From: Devosia aurantiaca
Lineage (GTDB): Bacteria > Pseudomonadota > Alphaproteobacteria > Rhizobiales > Devosiaceae
Assembly: GCF_011058215.1 (NCBI RefSeq)
Contig: NZ_JAALFG010000001.1
Span: 811,001-875,000, forward strand
Reading direction: 5' to 3'
Length of the DNA: 64,000 bases
Shown: one piece after another, positions 18,994 to 29,328 of the stretch
Numbering within the stretch: position 1 is the first letter of the stretch
How the letters are laid out: each line of letters begins with the position of its first letter
Notes under the pieces: model-generated
Database searches by the model: none
Seen by the model: only the letters and a program-made list of their open reading frames with translations
Told to the model about the DNA's origin: nothing
Translations under genes and position numbers: made by a program

Positions 18994-20229
18994 TCAGTAA
19001 GCAAGCTTGTGAAGGCCAGCCGCGAGTACTTTGATACCAGCGACAATGTCGTCGACAGTCGAGAATTCTTCAGGCGTGTGGCTGCGGCCTTTTTCCGAGC
19101 GCACGAAGATCATTACCGTCTTCGCAATCTTGGCCATCTGCTGGGTGTCATGCCCAGCCCCGCTGGCCATCGTGAGGGTTGGCACACCCTGATCGGCGGC
19201 GGCGTCGCGGAAGGTTGCGACGAGACTGGGGTCGCTGAGGCAGGGGACCTTGTCGATGCCGATTTCCCATTCGATCTCGAGGCCACGGCGAGAGGCGACT
19301 TCGCGCATCAGCTTTTCATGGAGCTTATAAAGCTCTTCGCCCTGTTTTGGATCGGGATGACGGACGTCAATGGTGAAGTGGACTTCGCGTGGCACGACGG
19401 CCGCGCCATTGGGGAAGACTTCTGCGCGGCCAATGGTGGTGACGGCGGGACGGCCGAGACGGTGGGCGGTGTTGATGACGCCGCTGCCGATTTCGAGAAA
19501 GCCGGCCATCGGATCGCGGCGCAGATCCATTGGGAAAGCGCCGGCATGGTTCTGCTCGCCGGTCAGTTTGACGCGGTAGTGGCGCAGGCCGGTAATGGCG
19601 CTGACAACCGCGACCGGCAGGTCGGCGTGCTCTAGGATCGGGCCCTGCTCAATATGCAGTTCGACGAAGCTTTCGATGTCGTGGCGTTGGGCAGAGGCAA
19701 CAATGCTGGGGTCTAGGCCGACGTCGCGCATGGCTTGGGCGATGGAGGTGCCGTCAAAGCCGAGGGTGTTGTCGGCGTCGCCCTGCTGGATGGCGCCGGT
19801 GATAGCGCGTGAGCCCCAAAAGTTGGCGGTAGGGAAACGGCTGCCTTCTTCTTCGCAGAGCGAAACGGCTTCGAGCGTGCGCTTAGGTTGGCCGAACTGG
19901 GCTTTCAATACCCGCAGAGCGATGAGGGCGCTTAGGGCGCCCAAAGTGCCGTCATAACGGCCGCCGGGGCATTGCGTATCGATGTGGGAGCCGGAGACGA
20001 TGGAGGCACCGCCTGCGGTGCCTTCGAGCTTGCCCCAGACATTGCCCACCGCGTCGCGGCTGACCGTGAGTCCTGCGTCTTCCAGCCATCGGGCATAAAG
20101 GTCGTTGGCCTCAACCCATTCCGGCGAATAGACGGTGCGCCAGACGCCGGTGCCGCTATGGGCGCCGATGGCACCCATTTCCATGATCATGGATTCAACG
20201 AGAGCCAGGTCGATGGTAATGGAGGTCAC
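18994..20229 (-). CDS. M20-family N-carbamoyl-L-amino acid hydrolase/allantoate amidohydrolase
   Basis: The 411-residue zinc amidohydrolase removes a carbamoyl group from an N-carbamoyl amino acid or allantoate-like substrate. Metal and catalytic residues are visible in SGSHIDTQCPGGRYDG, CEEEGSRFP, FVELHIEQGP and SGAGHDTQQMA. The dimerisation region has the conserved NHAGAFPMDLRRDP. The start overlaps the permease stop (ATGA 20226-20229), so it is co-translated with a dedicated importer. With hydantoinase genes divergently placed at 24227, the expected role is to finish hydantoin or ureide breakdown by releasing the amino acid, CO2 and ammonia. Choice between hyuC-like and allC-like function is not settled by sequence. 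Confidence 0.88.
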   Translation of the reverse strand: MTSITIDLALVESMIMEMGAIGAHSGTGVWRTVYSPEWVEANDLYARWLEDAGLTVSRDAVGNVWGKLEGTAGGASIVSGSHIDTQCPGGRYDGTLGALSALIALRVLKAQFGQPKRTLEAVSLCEEEGSRFPTANFWGSRAITGAIQQGDADNTLGFDGTSIAQAMRDVGLDPSIVASAQRHDIESFVELHIEQGPILEHADLPVAVVSAITGLRHYRVKLTGEQNHAGAFPMDLRRDPMAGFLEIGSGVINTAHRLGRPAVTTIGRAEVFPNGAAVVPREVHFTIDVRHPDPKQGEELYKLHEKLMREVASRRGLEIEWEIGIDKVPCLSDPSLVATFRDAAADQGVPTLTMASGAGHDTQQMAKIAKTVMIFVRSEKGRSHTPEEFSTVDDIVAGIKVLAAGLHKLAY

Positions 20230-21218
20230 GATTGCTGCTCCTGGCGGCCGCGCACGAGTTGGGAGAGACAGACGGCGATCACCAGCGCGCCGCCGTAGAA
20301 GAGGTCCTGCACAAAGGTGCTGATGCCGAGGATCGAGAGGCCGGTAATGCCGGTGACGAGGAAATAGACGGCTATCACCGAGCCGACCGGGTTGAAGCGG
20401 CCGGGCGTGATGCTGGTGGCGCCGAGGAAGGCCGCGGCGAAGGCGGGGAGCAGGTAGGTCAGGCCGGAATTGGGGTCGGCGGCGCCGAGCGAGCCGACGG
20501 CGAGGACGCCGGCGACGCCGCCAAGCCCACCCGACACCAGAAAGGTCGCAGCCCGCACTTGATCGACGCGGATGCCGGATAGGCGCGCAACTTCGCGGCC
20601 ACGGCCAACAAACAGCAGGCGCTGCCCCGCGGCCGTGAAGGTGAAGACGTACCAGATGATCGCGGCAATCACCAAGGCGTAGTAGAAGGCGAGGGGGATG
20701 CCGAAGAGGCGGGTGACGATCACCGCATTGGTGATGGCGAAGTCGATGCCGCTGATGGTGTTGGAATTAGAAATCCAAAGCGTGATGCCGTGGAGGAAGG
20801 TGCCCATGCCAAGGGTCACGATCAACGAATTGATGCGGAAATAGAGGACGATCGCCGCGTTCACCGCGCCAATGACGATACCGGTAGCCACCGCGGCGAG
20901 CGCGGCTGCGGCGATGGGCCAGCCGAAATAGACGTTGAGGACGGCGATGACCATGGCGCTCAGCGTCAAGTTGCCGGCAATGGAAAGGTCATAGTCGCCG
21001 GCAGTGAGCGGGACGATGAGACCGAGTGTCAGGACGACCAGGACGGCCTGGGAGCCAAAGATGGTCGAAAAATTGGCCCAGCTGAAGAATGTCGTTGGCC
21101 GCAGGATGCTGAAGAAGACGATGACGACGAGCCAGGCGATGACAAGGCCATAGCGCTCGCCCCATTCGACCCATTGCTTTTTCTGGCCGGCAGCGGGAGG
21201 CGCTGAGATTTGGGTCAT
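20226..21218 (-). CDS. ABC transporter permease, RbsC type
   Basis: The 330-residue permease belongs to the ribose/autoinducer family, with about 9-10 hydrophobic segments. Family landmarks are GLIVPLTAGDYDLSIAGNLT (counterpart of the GGIDLSVG loop), NAAIVLYFRINSLIVTLGMG and GRGREVARLSGIRVDQVRA. Both ends overlap its neighbours by 4 bases, giving a tight ATPase-permease-amidohydrolase unit. A signature difference is GDYDLS instead of GGIDLS, common in members that carry non-sugar substrates such as nucleosides or ureides. Confidence 0.88.
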   Translation of the reverse strand: MTQISAPPAAGQKKQWVEWGERYGLVIAWLVVIVFFSILRPTTFFSWANFSTIFGSQAVLVVLTLGLIVPLTAGDYDLSIAGNLTLSAMVIAVLNVYFGWPIAAAALAAVATGIVIGAVNAAIVLYFRINSLIVTLGMGTFLHGITLWISNSNTISGIDFAITNAVIVTRLFGIPLAFYYALVIAAIIWYVFTFTAAGQRLLFVGRGREVARLSGIRVDQVRAATFLVSGGLGGVAGVLAVGSLGAADPNSGLTYLLPAFAAAFLGATSITPGRFNPVGSVIAVYFLVTGITGLSILGISTFVQDLFYGGALVIAVCLSQLVRGRQEQQS

Positions 21219-22810
21219 GACAGCGTGGCTCCGGCTTTTTCGGTTATGTAACAGCTTTCGGCGATGGCCGATTTGGAAATGGCAGCGCCCTCGAGTTCGG
21301 CGACCTGCCGGCCACGGCCGAGGACGACGACGCGGTTGCAGATGGCGGCCAGCTGCTCATGATCGGAGCTGGCGCAGATAATCGCGGCGCCCTGGTCGGC
21401 CATGCGGCGGATTTCGCCGAAGACCTGCTCACGCGCGCCGATATCGACACCTTGCGTCGGCTCTTCGAGCAGCACCAGTTTGGGATCGAGCTGAAACCAC
21501 TTGGCGAGCACCACCTTTTGCTGGTTGCCGCCGGAGAGGCGCGCTCATCAATGCTGTGGGGTCGGCGGGACGGACGTCGAAGGCTGTGTTGAGCTTTGCC
21601 GCATGATCGCGCATGGCGCGGCGCGACATCAGCCGGCCGCCGCCGAATTGTGAGAGAATGGGGAGCGTTGCGTTGTCGGCGACGCTGAGAGTCGGCACGA
21701 CGCCGGCTGCGAGCCTATCGCCCGGGATGAAGACAATGCCGTCTTTTACAGACTGGTGGGGGTGGCCTGACTCAGATCGCGCTCGGTGCCGGAAAGGGTG
21801 AGAAAGCCGGCCTGAGCCTGTTCGGCCCCAAAGCAGAGGCTGACCACATCGTCATAGCCCGAGCCAATGAGGCCGGTGAGGCCAACGACTTCACCAGCAC
21901 GGACGCGCAGGGAAAAGTCTTTGACAGCACCGCCGCGCAGGCCGGTGATGATGGCGACTTCATCACCAAACGTGCGAGCCGGCGGGCGCATCGCCGCGAG
22001 ATCCACGGAACGGCCGACAATCAGTTCGATGATCTGAGATTTTGCTGCGGAGCGGGTATCAAGCGAACCGGCCACTTGACCATCGCGCAGCACGGTGACG
22101 CGATCGGTGATTTCGCTGACTTCGTCGATATCATGGGAGACGAAGATGACGCTTGCGCCCTGCGCGACGATGGCGCGGACGAGATCAAACAGCCGACCGA
22201 CATCCTTGGCTGGCAGGAAGGGGGTAGGCTCGTCGAGGATCAGCAGATTGGTCAGTGTGCCCTGTGCCTGTTCGAGCTGATCGAAGGCGCGCAGGATGGC
22301 AAGAAGAGCGCGTTCCACCGAACTCAGCTGTTCGACGGGCGCGGCGGGATCAAGGGACAGGCCAAAGCGCGCGAACAAGCCTTTCGCACGCCGGGCCTGA
22401 CCGCGCCAATCGATGCGCCAGCGCGACTCGGTCGCGTGTTCACCAACGAGCAGGTTTTCGAGCACCGTCATGGAGGGAATAAGGCCGAGGTGCTGGTGCA
22501 CGAAGGCAATGCCGAGCTTGCGGAATTCGCCGGCTGGCAGCGGCAGGGTCACCGGTTGGCCACCGACGAAGAGGCGGGCGCCCGTGTCGGGCGCGTGGAA
22601 GCCGGCAAGGATCTTGATCAGCGTAGACTTGCCCGAACCGTTTTGACCAAGCAGGCCATGCACCTCTCCGCGCGCGACATCCAAGGTGACGTCGGACAGC
22701 ACGCGCGTGGTTCCGAAGTGTTTGGATAGGCCTTCAACACGTACAGCGCTGTCCGGGCCGCCGTGAGGCGACCCGCTCGGTGTGGGGGAGGGAAGCGTCA
22801 AAGCTGCCAC
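21215..22810 (-). CDS. ABC transporter ATP-binding protein, RbsA-like tandem ATPase, two apparent indels
   Basis: This tandem two-ATPase protein has a first domain with Walker A GLLGQNGSGKSTLIK, Walker B NLLILDEPTPFLPAKD and switch VSHDIDEV. Its signature is unusual (QLSSVERALLAI, not LSGGQ). The second domain has AIITGLRGGAVKDFSLRV, VFIPGDRLAAGV, LSGGNQQKVVLAKW, Walker B LVLLEEPTQGVDIGA and SSDHEQLAAIC. The frame breaks near 21749 (one C missing on the plus strand) and again near 21539-21545 (one extra base). After repair it is about 530 residues, slightly longer than RbsA. The start at 22810 is a GTG overlapping the binding-protein stop by 13 bases. Confidence 0.83.
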
Positions 22811-23896
22811 AGCTCCTTGTAGCCGGCAACATAGGCATCGCCGTAACCCTTGGAGGTTTCAGCCGGGGTGCCGGCCGTGGCAGCGTTTTCGGCATCAAAG
22901 ACCAAGAGGGGGATCTTTGGATCGGTCACTGGTGCAAGGTCGCATACCAGGCGCATCTGCGCGTCGAGCATACCGTAGGCAATCCAGTCGAGGTTTTCGC
23001 CGACATCCATTTCGACCTGACCGTTCTGGATCATATCGAGCACGAACGGGGTGCCGTTAAAGGTGGCGATCTTCACGCGATCGGACGCGCCGGTGATGGT
23101 AAGGGCGGGGACCACGAACTGGTTCATGCCGTCATAGATGGGCAGGATGTAGTTGATGGTGGGATCGGCGATGATCGCGGACTGCACATTGGACTGGATT
23201 TTGGTGGCCCAGTCAGGAATGGAGACGTTGACGGTGGTGAACTTGCTTTCGGGATGTTCGGCAAAGACTTCTTCGATGCCGGCCATCATGGAGTCGGTGG
23301 AAAGCACTTCATTGGTAACCAGTACCAGAGCGTTGGCCTTACCCTCGGTCTTGGTGATGGCCCATTCAGCCAAAAAGCTTGCCAGCCTGCTTGTAGTCGA
23401 TCGGGATCGAGGCGGTGAGGCCGCCCGGAACATCCTGCTCGAAGCCGGTGAGGTGAGATGCAGTGACGATGGCGCCAGCGTCACGGGCACTCTTGATCTG
23501 GGTGGTGAGGACGCGCGGATCGGCGCCCGCCAGAAGGTCGATCAGGTCGAACTTGTTGGTGACACCGTATTCGATGCCCTGCACCCACTGGGTCGGCTGA
23601 CCCTGGTTTTCCCAGATCTGGAACTCAAAGCCGACATCCTTCGCGATGGCCGACATGGCGTTGGCGATAGTGGCGACAAAGGGAACAGCGCTTGATGCGG
23701 GCACCGAAAGGATGCGCTTGTCGGCCATACAGGCCTTGGCGTCGAATGACTCGCCCGGCGCGGTAAATGTTGGAATACCGGTATATTTCTCGAGATCTGC
23801 CTGTGCCGCCGCAAGGGCGTCCTGTGCGTGAGCGGCGCCTGCCGTCATCAGGCCCAGTGCCAATGTGGCACCCGCGAGCTTTGTAATTTTTCCCAT
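22798..23896 (-). CDS. ABC transporter periplasmic binding protein, RbsB-like, frameshifted as read
   Basis: This periplasmic binding protein has a signal peptide (GKITKLAGATLALGLMTAG, cleavage after AHA). The type I fold is visible in RILSVPASSAVPFVATIANAM, IKSARDAGAIVTASHLTGFE and YILPIYDGMNQFVVPALTI. The frame changes at the A run 23372-23376: with one A fewer the sequence reads QAGKLLAEWAITKTEG and continues to LWQL. The corrected length is about 365 residues. The start at 23896 follows GAGGA; an in-frame ATG 54 bases upstream has no such site. It is the first gene of an operon running to the amidohydrolase at 18994 and is divergent from hyuA. Confidence 0.85.
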
Positions 23897-24226
23897 TGTC
23901 CTCGTTCCCTTCCAAACCAGAAGCTTCCGCCACTGGTATACATATTCCACAATTCACAGCGTCTTTCCTGCGGCGCGTCAACTGTGTTTTTCCAGGTTCG
24001 CGACGGAATGTTCGCCTAATCCGCCACCTTGCCCAGGTTGTGTCCACAGAGCTTATAATAGCGGCAGACTTAGACGCATTTCCAAGCAGCATGAACTGGA
24101 CGATGGTGTACGGGTAACTCTGGCAAAATCGGCAAGCCTAACTTCTAAAAATCTCACATCATAAATATGGACTATGAATCCATAGTACCGTAACGCTTGG
24201 GCAAAATTGGGTTGCGGAGAGCTTTG
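23897..24226. promoter_or_regulatory. Divergent promoter region of hydantoin island with palindrome
   Basis: This 330-base gap separates the importer operon from hyuA and must hold both promoters. TATGGA at 24166-24171 and TCCATA at 24179-24184 form a perfect inverted repeat with a 7-base spacer, 43 bases upstream of the hyuA start. No other gene is seen here. The palindrome has the size of a GntR-family site; the GntR regulator at 29329 is the obvious candidate to bind it. Confidence 0.5.
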
Positions 24227-26303
24227 ATGAAAACCATCGGCGTCGATGTCGGCGGCACATTTACCGACCTGGTCTATTGCGACATGACCAGTGGCGATAT
24301 CGCCATCCACAAGGTGTCTACGACGCCCGACGACCCCTCGCGCGGGGTGATGACGGGCATTACCGAGCTCTGTGCGGCCAACAATGTCGCCCCGTCCAGC
24401 ATCGATTATGTGTTTCACGGCACGACGACTGCGACCAATTCGGTGCTTGAGAACAAAGGCGCCAAGGCCGGCCTCATCACCAATGAAGGCTTCCGCGATA
24501 TTATCCATATCGGCCGTCACCAGCGCGTCGAGCATTATTCGATCATCCAGGAACTGCCCTGGCAGCATCGTCCGCTGGTGCGCCGTCAGTTCCGCAAGAC
24601 TGTCGGTGGGCGCCTGGTGCCGCCAACCGGGGCAGAGCACGAGCCGCTGGATCGCGACGGGGTGCGTCGGGCTGCAGAAGAGCTGCGGGCCGAAGGCGTT
24701 GAATCCGTGGCGATCTGCTTCCTCTTTTCATACCTCAACCCGGCGCATGAGCTTGAGGCCAAGGCGATCGTGCAGGAGGTGATGCCCGACGCTTTCGTCA
24801 CCACGTCCTCGTTCATCGCGCCGCAATTTCGCGAGTTCGAGCGCTTTACGACCGCAGCTTTGGCGGCATTTATCGGGCCCAAGGTCGATCGCTATATCGA
24901 CAATCTCGATAATGCCTTGCGCGAGATCGGTGTCCAGGGAGACCTGCGCATAATGGCCTCTAATGGCGGCGTCGCGACCACGAAGATGGTGGTTGAAAAG
25001 CCGACGCTGACGCTTTTGAGCGGCCTTGCCGCTGGCGTTCTAGGCGGCAAGTGGATCGGCGACCTCACCAATTTCAACCGTCTCATCACTTTCGACATTG
25101 GCGGCACCAGCGCGGATATCGGCATCATCGTCGATGGCGTTTTTGCCGAAACCGATGCGCGTTCGACCTCGATCGCCGGTTTTCCGCTGCTGACGCCGAT
25201 GATCGATATCCACACCATCGGCGCAGGTGGCGGATCGATCGCCCATATCGACCGCGGTGGCGCCTTCCGCGTCGGTCCGCAATCGGCTGGCGCTGTGCCG
25301 GGGCCCGCGGCCTATGGGCGAGGCGGCACCGAGCCGACCGTGACGGACGCCAATCTGGTGCTTGGCCGTCTGGCGGCGCAGGACTTTTGGGCGGTGGCAT
25401 GACGCTCGACAAACAAGCGTCGGACACGGTGGTGCGCGGGTTGGCCGAGCGGTTGGGCATGCCGGTCAACGAGACGGCCGAAGGTATTTTAACTATCATC
25501 AATGCCAATATGGCCAATGCCATCCGCTCTCGCACGGTGCAGAAGGGCATCGATCCGCGCAGCTTTGCGCTGGTGGCGTTTGGTGGGGCCGGGCCGTTGC
25601 ACGGAGTGGAAGTGGCCCGCATGCTCGACATTCCGACGGTGATCGTGCCGCCATTCCCTGGCATCACATCGGCCATGGGGCTTTTGACCACCGATCTCAA
25701 ATACGACCTGACCCGAACACAGTTCCAGGTGTCGGGGGGGTGGACCTCGGGCGTCTCAACAGCGACATCGCAGCAATGGAAACGGAGCTTTCCGCCCAGT
25801 TTGCGGCCGACAAGATCGCGGACGAGGACGTGTCGTTCCAGCGGATCGGCGACCTGCGTTATGTGGGGCAGGGCTACGAGCTCAACATCGTCTTTCCCGA
25901 GGGCGAGGTCACCGAGGCGGGGATGCAGGAGACGTTCGAGGCGTTCCACCGGGCGCATGCCGCCGAGTATGGTCATGCATTCAAGGCTAGCCCGATCGAA
26001 ATCGTCAATCTGCGGGTGAGCGGCATCGGCCGCATGCCCAAGATCGACAAGCTGCAGGCGCCGAAGGGCGGGACGCTGGCCGAGGCGCTGGTGCGTACCG
26101 GACCTAGCGTTTTCCGGGTCGGGGGCGAGCTCAAGACCTTCGAGACACCGGTGTATCGCCGCACGGCGCTGCCGGTTGGCGAAGCTTTTGTCGGACCTGC
26201 CATCATTCTTCAAAAGGACTCCACCACCGTCATGCCGCCAGCCACCAGCGCCGTGGTCGACGCATCGGGAAGCATCATCATCACCTTGGGAGAGGTCGCA
26301 TGA
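24227..26303 (+). CDS. hyuA: Hydantoinase A/oxoprolinase alpha subunit, two apparent indels
   Basis: HyuA with HyuB forms an ATP-dependent hydantoinase/5-oxoprolinase that opens a five-membered cyclic amide or ureide ring. ATP-binding residues of the ASKHA fold are visible in [17 protein letters not shown], in [20 protein letters not shown], split by the usual loop, and in [18 protein letters not shown]. The C-terminal [14 protein letters not shown] motif is also present. The frame breaks twice. A missing T in 25385-25388 rejoins [14 protein letters not shown], and a missing G in 25734-25740 rejoins [15 protein letters not shown]. The corrected length is about 692 residues, normal for HyuA. 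GGAGA at 24216-24220 fixes the start; the stop overlaps hyuB by 4 bases. Confidence 0.88.
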
Positions 26304-28087
26304 GCCAGAACCTGACCGCAACTGCTGCTGCAGCACCGACCCGCGTCGATCCCGTTACCGGCGCCGTAATCCAAGGCGCGCTCGAAAATATTGCCATCGA
26401 AATGGGCCACAAACTCATGCGCATGAGCTATTCCTCGATCATCCGCGAAAGCGAGGATTTCGGTACGGCGCTGACCGATGCCACCGGAAGGCAGATGTGC
26501 GAATGCAAGATGTCGACGCCGCTGCAATCGGGTCCAATTCCGGGCTATGTGCGCGGGATTTTGAAGCAGATGGAAACGCGCGGCGAAACGCTGCGGCCCG
26601 GCGATGTCATCATGCACAACGACCCCTATGGTGGCGCCAGCCATGGCCCTGACGTGGGCTTCGCGGTACCGGTATTTCTGGGCGAGGAGCTGATCGGGTT
26701 TTCCGTTACCACGGCGCACCACCTCGATATCGGCGCGTCGACGCCGGGGAGTACCGGCATCGTCGATGCGGTCGACGCCTATGCCGAGGGCCTGCAATTC
26801 AAGGCCATCAAAGTGGTCGATGCCGGCAGGCGCAACGAGGCGGTATGGTCGATCCTGCGTGACAATATCCGCGCCTCGGCGCTGGTCGTGGGCGACATGG
26901 AAGCGCAGGTGCAGACGGCCCAGATCGGCGCGGAGCGGTTCCTGGCGCTGGTCAACCAGTACAGCCTTAAGACAGTGATGGACGCCTTTGAGGATCTGCT
27001 CGATTACTCCGAACGGCTGATGCGCGACGCCATCGCGGCGCTGCCGGATGGCGAATACGCGGCCAGGACCTTTATCGACGGCTTCCTCGACGATGCGGAT
27101 GCGGCGCGTAAGGACCTGCCGATCGCGGTGACGCTCAAGGTTGCGGGTGATAGCATTACCGTCGATCTGACCGGGACGGCGCCGCAGATCCCGGATCGTC
27201 CGATCAACATGCCACTGGTGGGTACGGTCGATATTTCAATCTGGCTGACGCTGCGCTCGATCCTTCTTGATAGCGTGACCTATGGCAGCATTCCGCAAAA
27301 CGAGGGACTGATACGGCCAATTACCATTGTCGCGCCGCGCGGCACGCTTGCCAACCCGATCTTCCCGGCGCCGGTTATCGCCCGTTTCTGCCCCGGCAAT
27401 GCCTTGGCCGACACGGTGATGAAAGCGTTGTCACAGGCAGTGCCGCAGCAGGTTTCGGCGGGTATCGGAAACCTGCGGGTCGTGGCCTTTTCCGGCATGG
27501 AAGAGGGCAAGCAGTGGGTGCATATGGAAATTCTCGAAGGCAGCTATGGCGGTCGCTATGGCTCGGACGGAATGGATGCGGTGGATACCCTGTTCGCCAA
27601 CACCCGCAACAATCCGATCGAGGATATTGAGTCGCACTTGCCGATCCGCGTGGACCGCTACGAGCTGCGCAATGACGCGACGGCGGCAGGGCGCAATCGT
27701 GGCGGCATCGGTACGGTGCGCGAATTCACCTTTCTCGCCGATGGTGCATTTTCGGTGGAAGGGGACGGGCACAAATACCGGCCCTGGGGATATGACGGCG
27801 GCGAGGACGGCCATACGGCGTCGCTGAAATTGCTGCACAAGGCGGGCGGGGAGACAGATCTCGTGTCCAAGGTGCCGTATCACAAGATCAAGGCTGGCGA
27901 TCATCTGGTTTCGCGCGGGCCGAGCGGCGGTGGCTATGGCAATCCACGCGAGCGCGATCCAGCATCTGTGCTGTTCGATGTGCTTGAAGGTTTGGTGTCC
28001 TCTGAGGCTGCGGAAAAAGACTACGGCGTGGCGATTTCCGCTGGTCAGGTCGATGCGGCACGCACGGCCCAGTTACGTTCCGCCTGA
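26300..28087 (+). CDS. hyuB: Hydantoinase B/oxoprolinase beta subunit
   Basis: The 595-residue HyuB-family protein is intact and is the partner of HyuA. Conserved segments in order include IQGALENIAIEMGHKLMRMS, SSIIRESEDFG, PGDVIMHNDPYGGASHGPD, TTAHHLDIG, DLTGTAPQIPDRPIN and a C-terminal GPSGGGYGNPRERDP. It acts in the cytoplasm as part of a multi-subunit ATP-dependent amidohydrolase. N-methylhydantoin, hydantoin and 5-oxoproline are known family substrates. The importer and N-carbamoyl hydrolase alongside favour a hydantoin or related ureide over 5-oxoproline. A good terminator follows the stop. Confidence 0.92.
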   Translation: MSQNLTATAAAAPTRVDPVTGAVIQGALENIAIEMGHKLMRMSYSSIIRESEDFGTALTDATGRQMCECKMSTPLQSGPIPGYVRGILKQMETRGETLRPGDVIMHNDPYGGASHGPDVGFAVPVFLGEELIGFSVTTAHHLDIGASTPGSTGIVDAVDAYAEGLQFKAIKVVDAGRRNEAVWSILRDNIRASALVVGDMEAQVQTAQIGAERFLALVNQYSLKTVMDAFEDLLDYSERLMRDAIAALPDGEYAARTFIDGFLDDADAARKDLPIAVTLKVAGDSITVDLTGTAPQIPDRPINMPLVGTVDISIWLTLRSILLDSVTYGSIPQNEGLIRPITIVAPRGTLANPIFPAPVIARFCPGNALADTVMKALSQAVPQQVSAGIGNLRVVAFSGMEEGKQWVHMEILEGSYGGRYGSDGMDAVDTLFANTRNNPIEDIESHLPIRVDRYELRNDATAAGRNRGGIGTVREFTFLADGAFSVEGDGHKYRPWGYDGGEDGHTASLKLLHKAGGETDLVSKVPYHKIKAGDHLVSRGPSGGGYGNPRERDPASVLFDVLEGLVSSEAAEKDYGVAISAGQVDAARTAQLRSA

Positions 28088-28121
28088 GGCACTGACCCCC
28101 TCTATCCACAGGCGATCACTG

Positions 28122-28161
28122 GCGGCGACCGTTGGCTTCCAGCCGGCTGTCGCCGCTTTTT
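28122..28161 (+). terminator. Rho-independent terminator after hyuB
   Basis: GCGGCGAC at 28122-28129 pairs with GTCGCCGC at 28149-28156. An inner GGCT/AGCC pair closes the 19-base loop further, and TTTTT follows at 28157-28161. It separates hyuB from the convergent gene whose stop lies at 28161. Confidence 0.75.
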
Positions 28162-29318
28162 CAGGCTTCGAGGAACTCGCGCCAGCGGCGCACCAGATAA
28201 GTGTGCTCGTCCATAAAGACGTTCCACACACGGACGCGGGACATACGCTCAAGGTAGGAGCCACCTTCGCGGATCTCGCCAACGGCAACGCTGGGTTCGC
28301 CGGCAGGGCTGTTGAGGATTTCGGCAGCGGGCTTCCCAGCGTACCAATAGTCCCATTCGGCAGTGCTGAGATGAGGGCGCACCAGTTCGGGCGAGACGAA
28401 ATAATAGCCTTGCCTTGTGGTGATGGCGCCGCCTTTGCCGTTCATCCACCAGTTGAGATAAGCGTACGCGGCTTCCAGCTGTTCGCCCTGCGCGGCGAAG
28501 GAGATGCAGAGATCGACGTGCCAGCCGCGGTAGCCTTCTTGGGGCACGGCAAGCACGACCGGCAGGCCCTGGCTGCGCAGTGTTGCGATGGCGGGGGAGA
28601 ACATCGACTGGAGCACCGTTCCGCGCTGCATGGAGCGCGCTGCTTCGTGGTGATTGCTCCAGATGGTCTTGAAGTGACCCAATTTCTTCTTGCGCAGGAG
28701 GATGTCGGCGACGATGTCGATCTCCTCGATCGAGAGATTGCCGACATCGGCAAAGGTCATGCCTTCGGAGGCTTCCACGGCAAGTGCGGCTTCGATCATG
28801 CCGAGCACCGGCTCGCTCATTATAGCGACGCGGCCATGGAGGCGCCTGTCCAGCATCCAGCCCCAGCTGTGCGGTGTGCCGGCGGGCCACTCCTTGAGTG
28901 CGGAGGGCAGGAAGGCGAATGTGTCGACGCCGTGCTGAAGCGGCAGCATCACGATTTGCTCGGTGGGCACGGGGCCCAGGGCGCCGGAGGGCTGCACGAA
29001 CAGCTGGTTGAACACCGAGCCAAAGGCGCGCGAATCTGCACGGCGAGCAAGGGCCTGTTGCTTCAGGAGTTGGCCATTTTCGATGCGGCTCAGATCGATG
29101 GCCTGGATGGCGCGGGCAGTCCAGATCAGATCGGCGGTGTGCCACTGATGGTAGACATCGAAGGTGTGAGGGCTGGTAACGACGCGCTGCAGGCCAGCGA
29201 CGCTATCGATCAACTCGAACTCGATCTCGAACGGAAGATCGTGTGCTGCCTGTTCCATGACGGCGCGGGGTACGACTTCGCTGCGGGCAATGACGCGAAG
29301 CTTGAGAGGCTGGGACAC
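28161..29318 (-). CDS. PotD-like substrate-binding-fold protein without signal peptide
   Basis: The 385-residue protein resembles the spermidine/putrescine (PotD/PotF) class of type II binding proteins, with FDVYHQWHTADLIWTARAIQ, PHSWGWMLDRRLHGRVAIM, EGYRGWHVDLCISF and the C-terminal LVRRWREFLEA. I place the start at GTG 29318, 11 bases after the GntR stop. This gives a polar N terminus (VSQPLKLRVIARSEV) with no hydrophobic signal segment, and an upstream in-frame ATG at 29399 adds no signal either. No permease or ATPase of this class is nearby. It may be cytoplasmic, act as a sensor or enzyme-like partner of the GntR gene, or have lost its leader. Confidence 0.72.
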   Translation of the reverse strand: MSQPLKLRVIARSEVVPRAVMEQAAHDLPFEIEFELIDSVAGLQRVVTSPHTFDVYHQWHTADLIWTARAIQAIDLSRIENGQLLKQQALARRADSRAFGSVFNQLFVQPSGALGPVPTEQIVMLPLQHGVDTFAFLPSALKEWPAGTPHSWGWMLDRRLHGRVAIMSEPVLGMIEAALAVEASEGMTFADVGNLSIEEIDIVADILLRKKKLGHFKTIWSNHHEAARSMQRGTVLQSMFSPAIATLRSQGLPVVLAVPQEGYRGWHVDLCISFAAQGEQLEAAYAYLNWWMNGKGGAITTRQGYYFVSPELVRPHLSTAEWDYWYAGKPAAEILNSPAGEPSVAVGEIREGGSYLERMSRVRVWNVFMDEHTYLVRRWREFLEA

Positions 29319-29328
29319 GTGCGGCTCG

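Noticed and set aside
24166..24184. Riboswitch or terminator before hyuA
   Set aside because: The element is an A+T-rich six-base palindrome with no T run or long fold, so an operator is the better reading.
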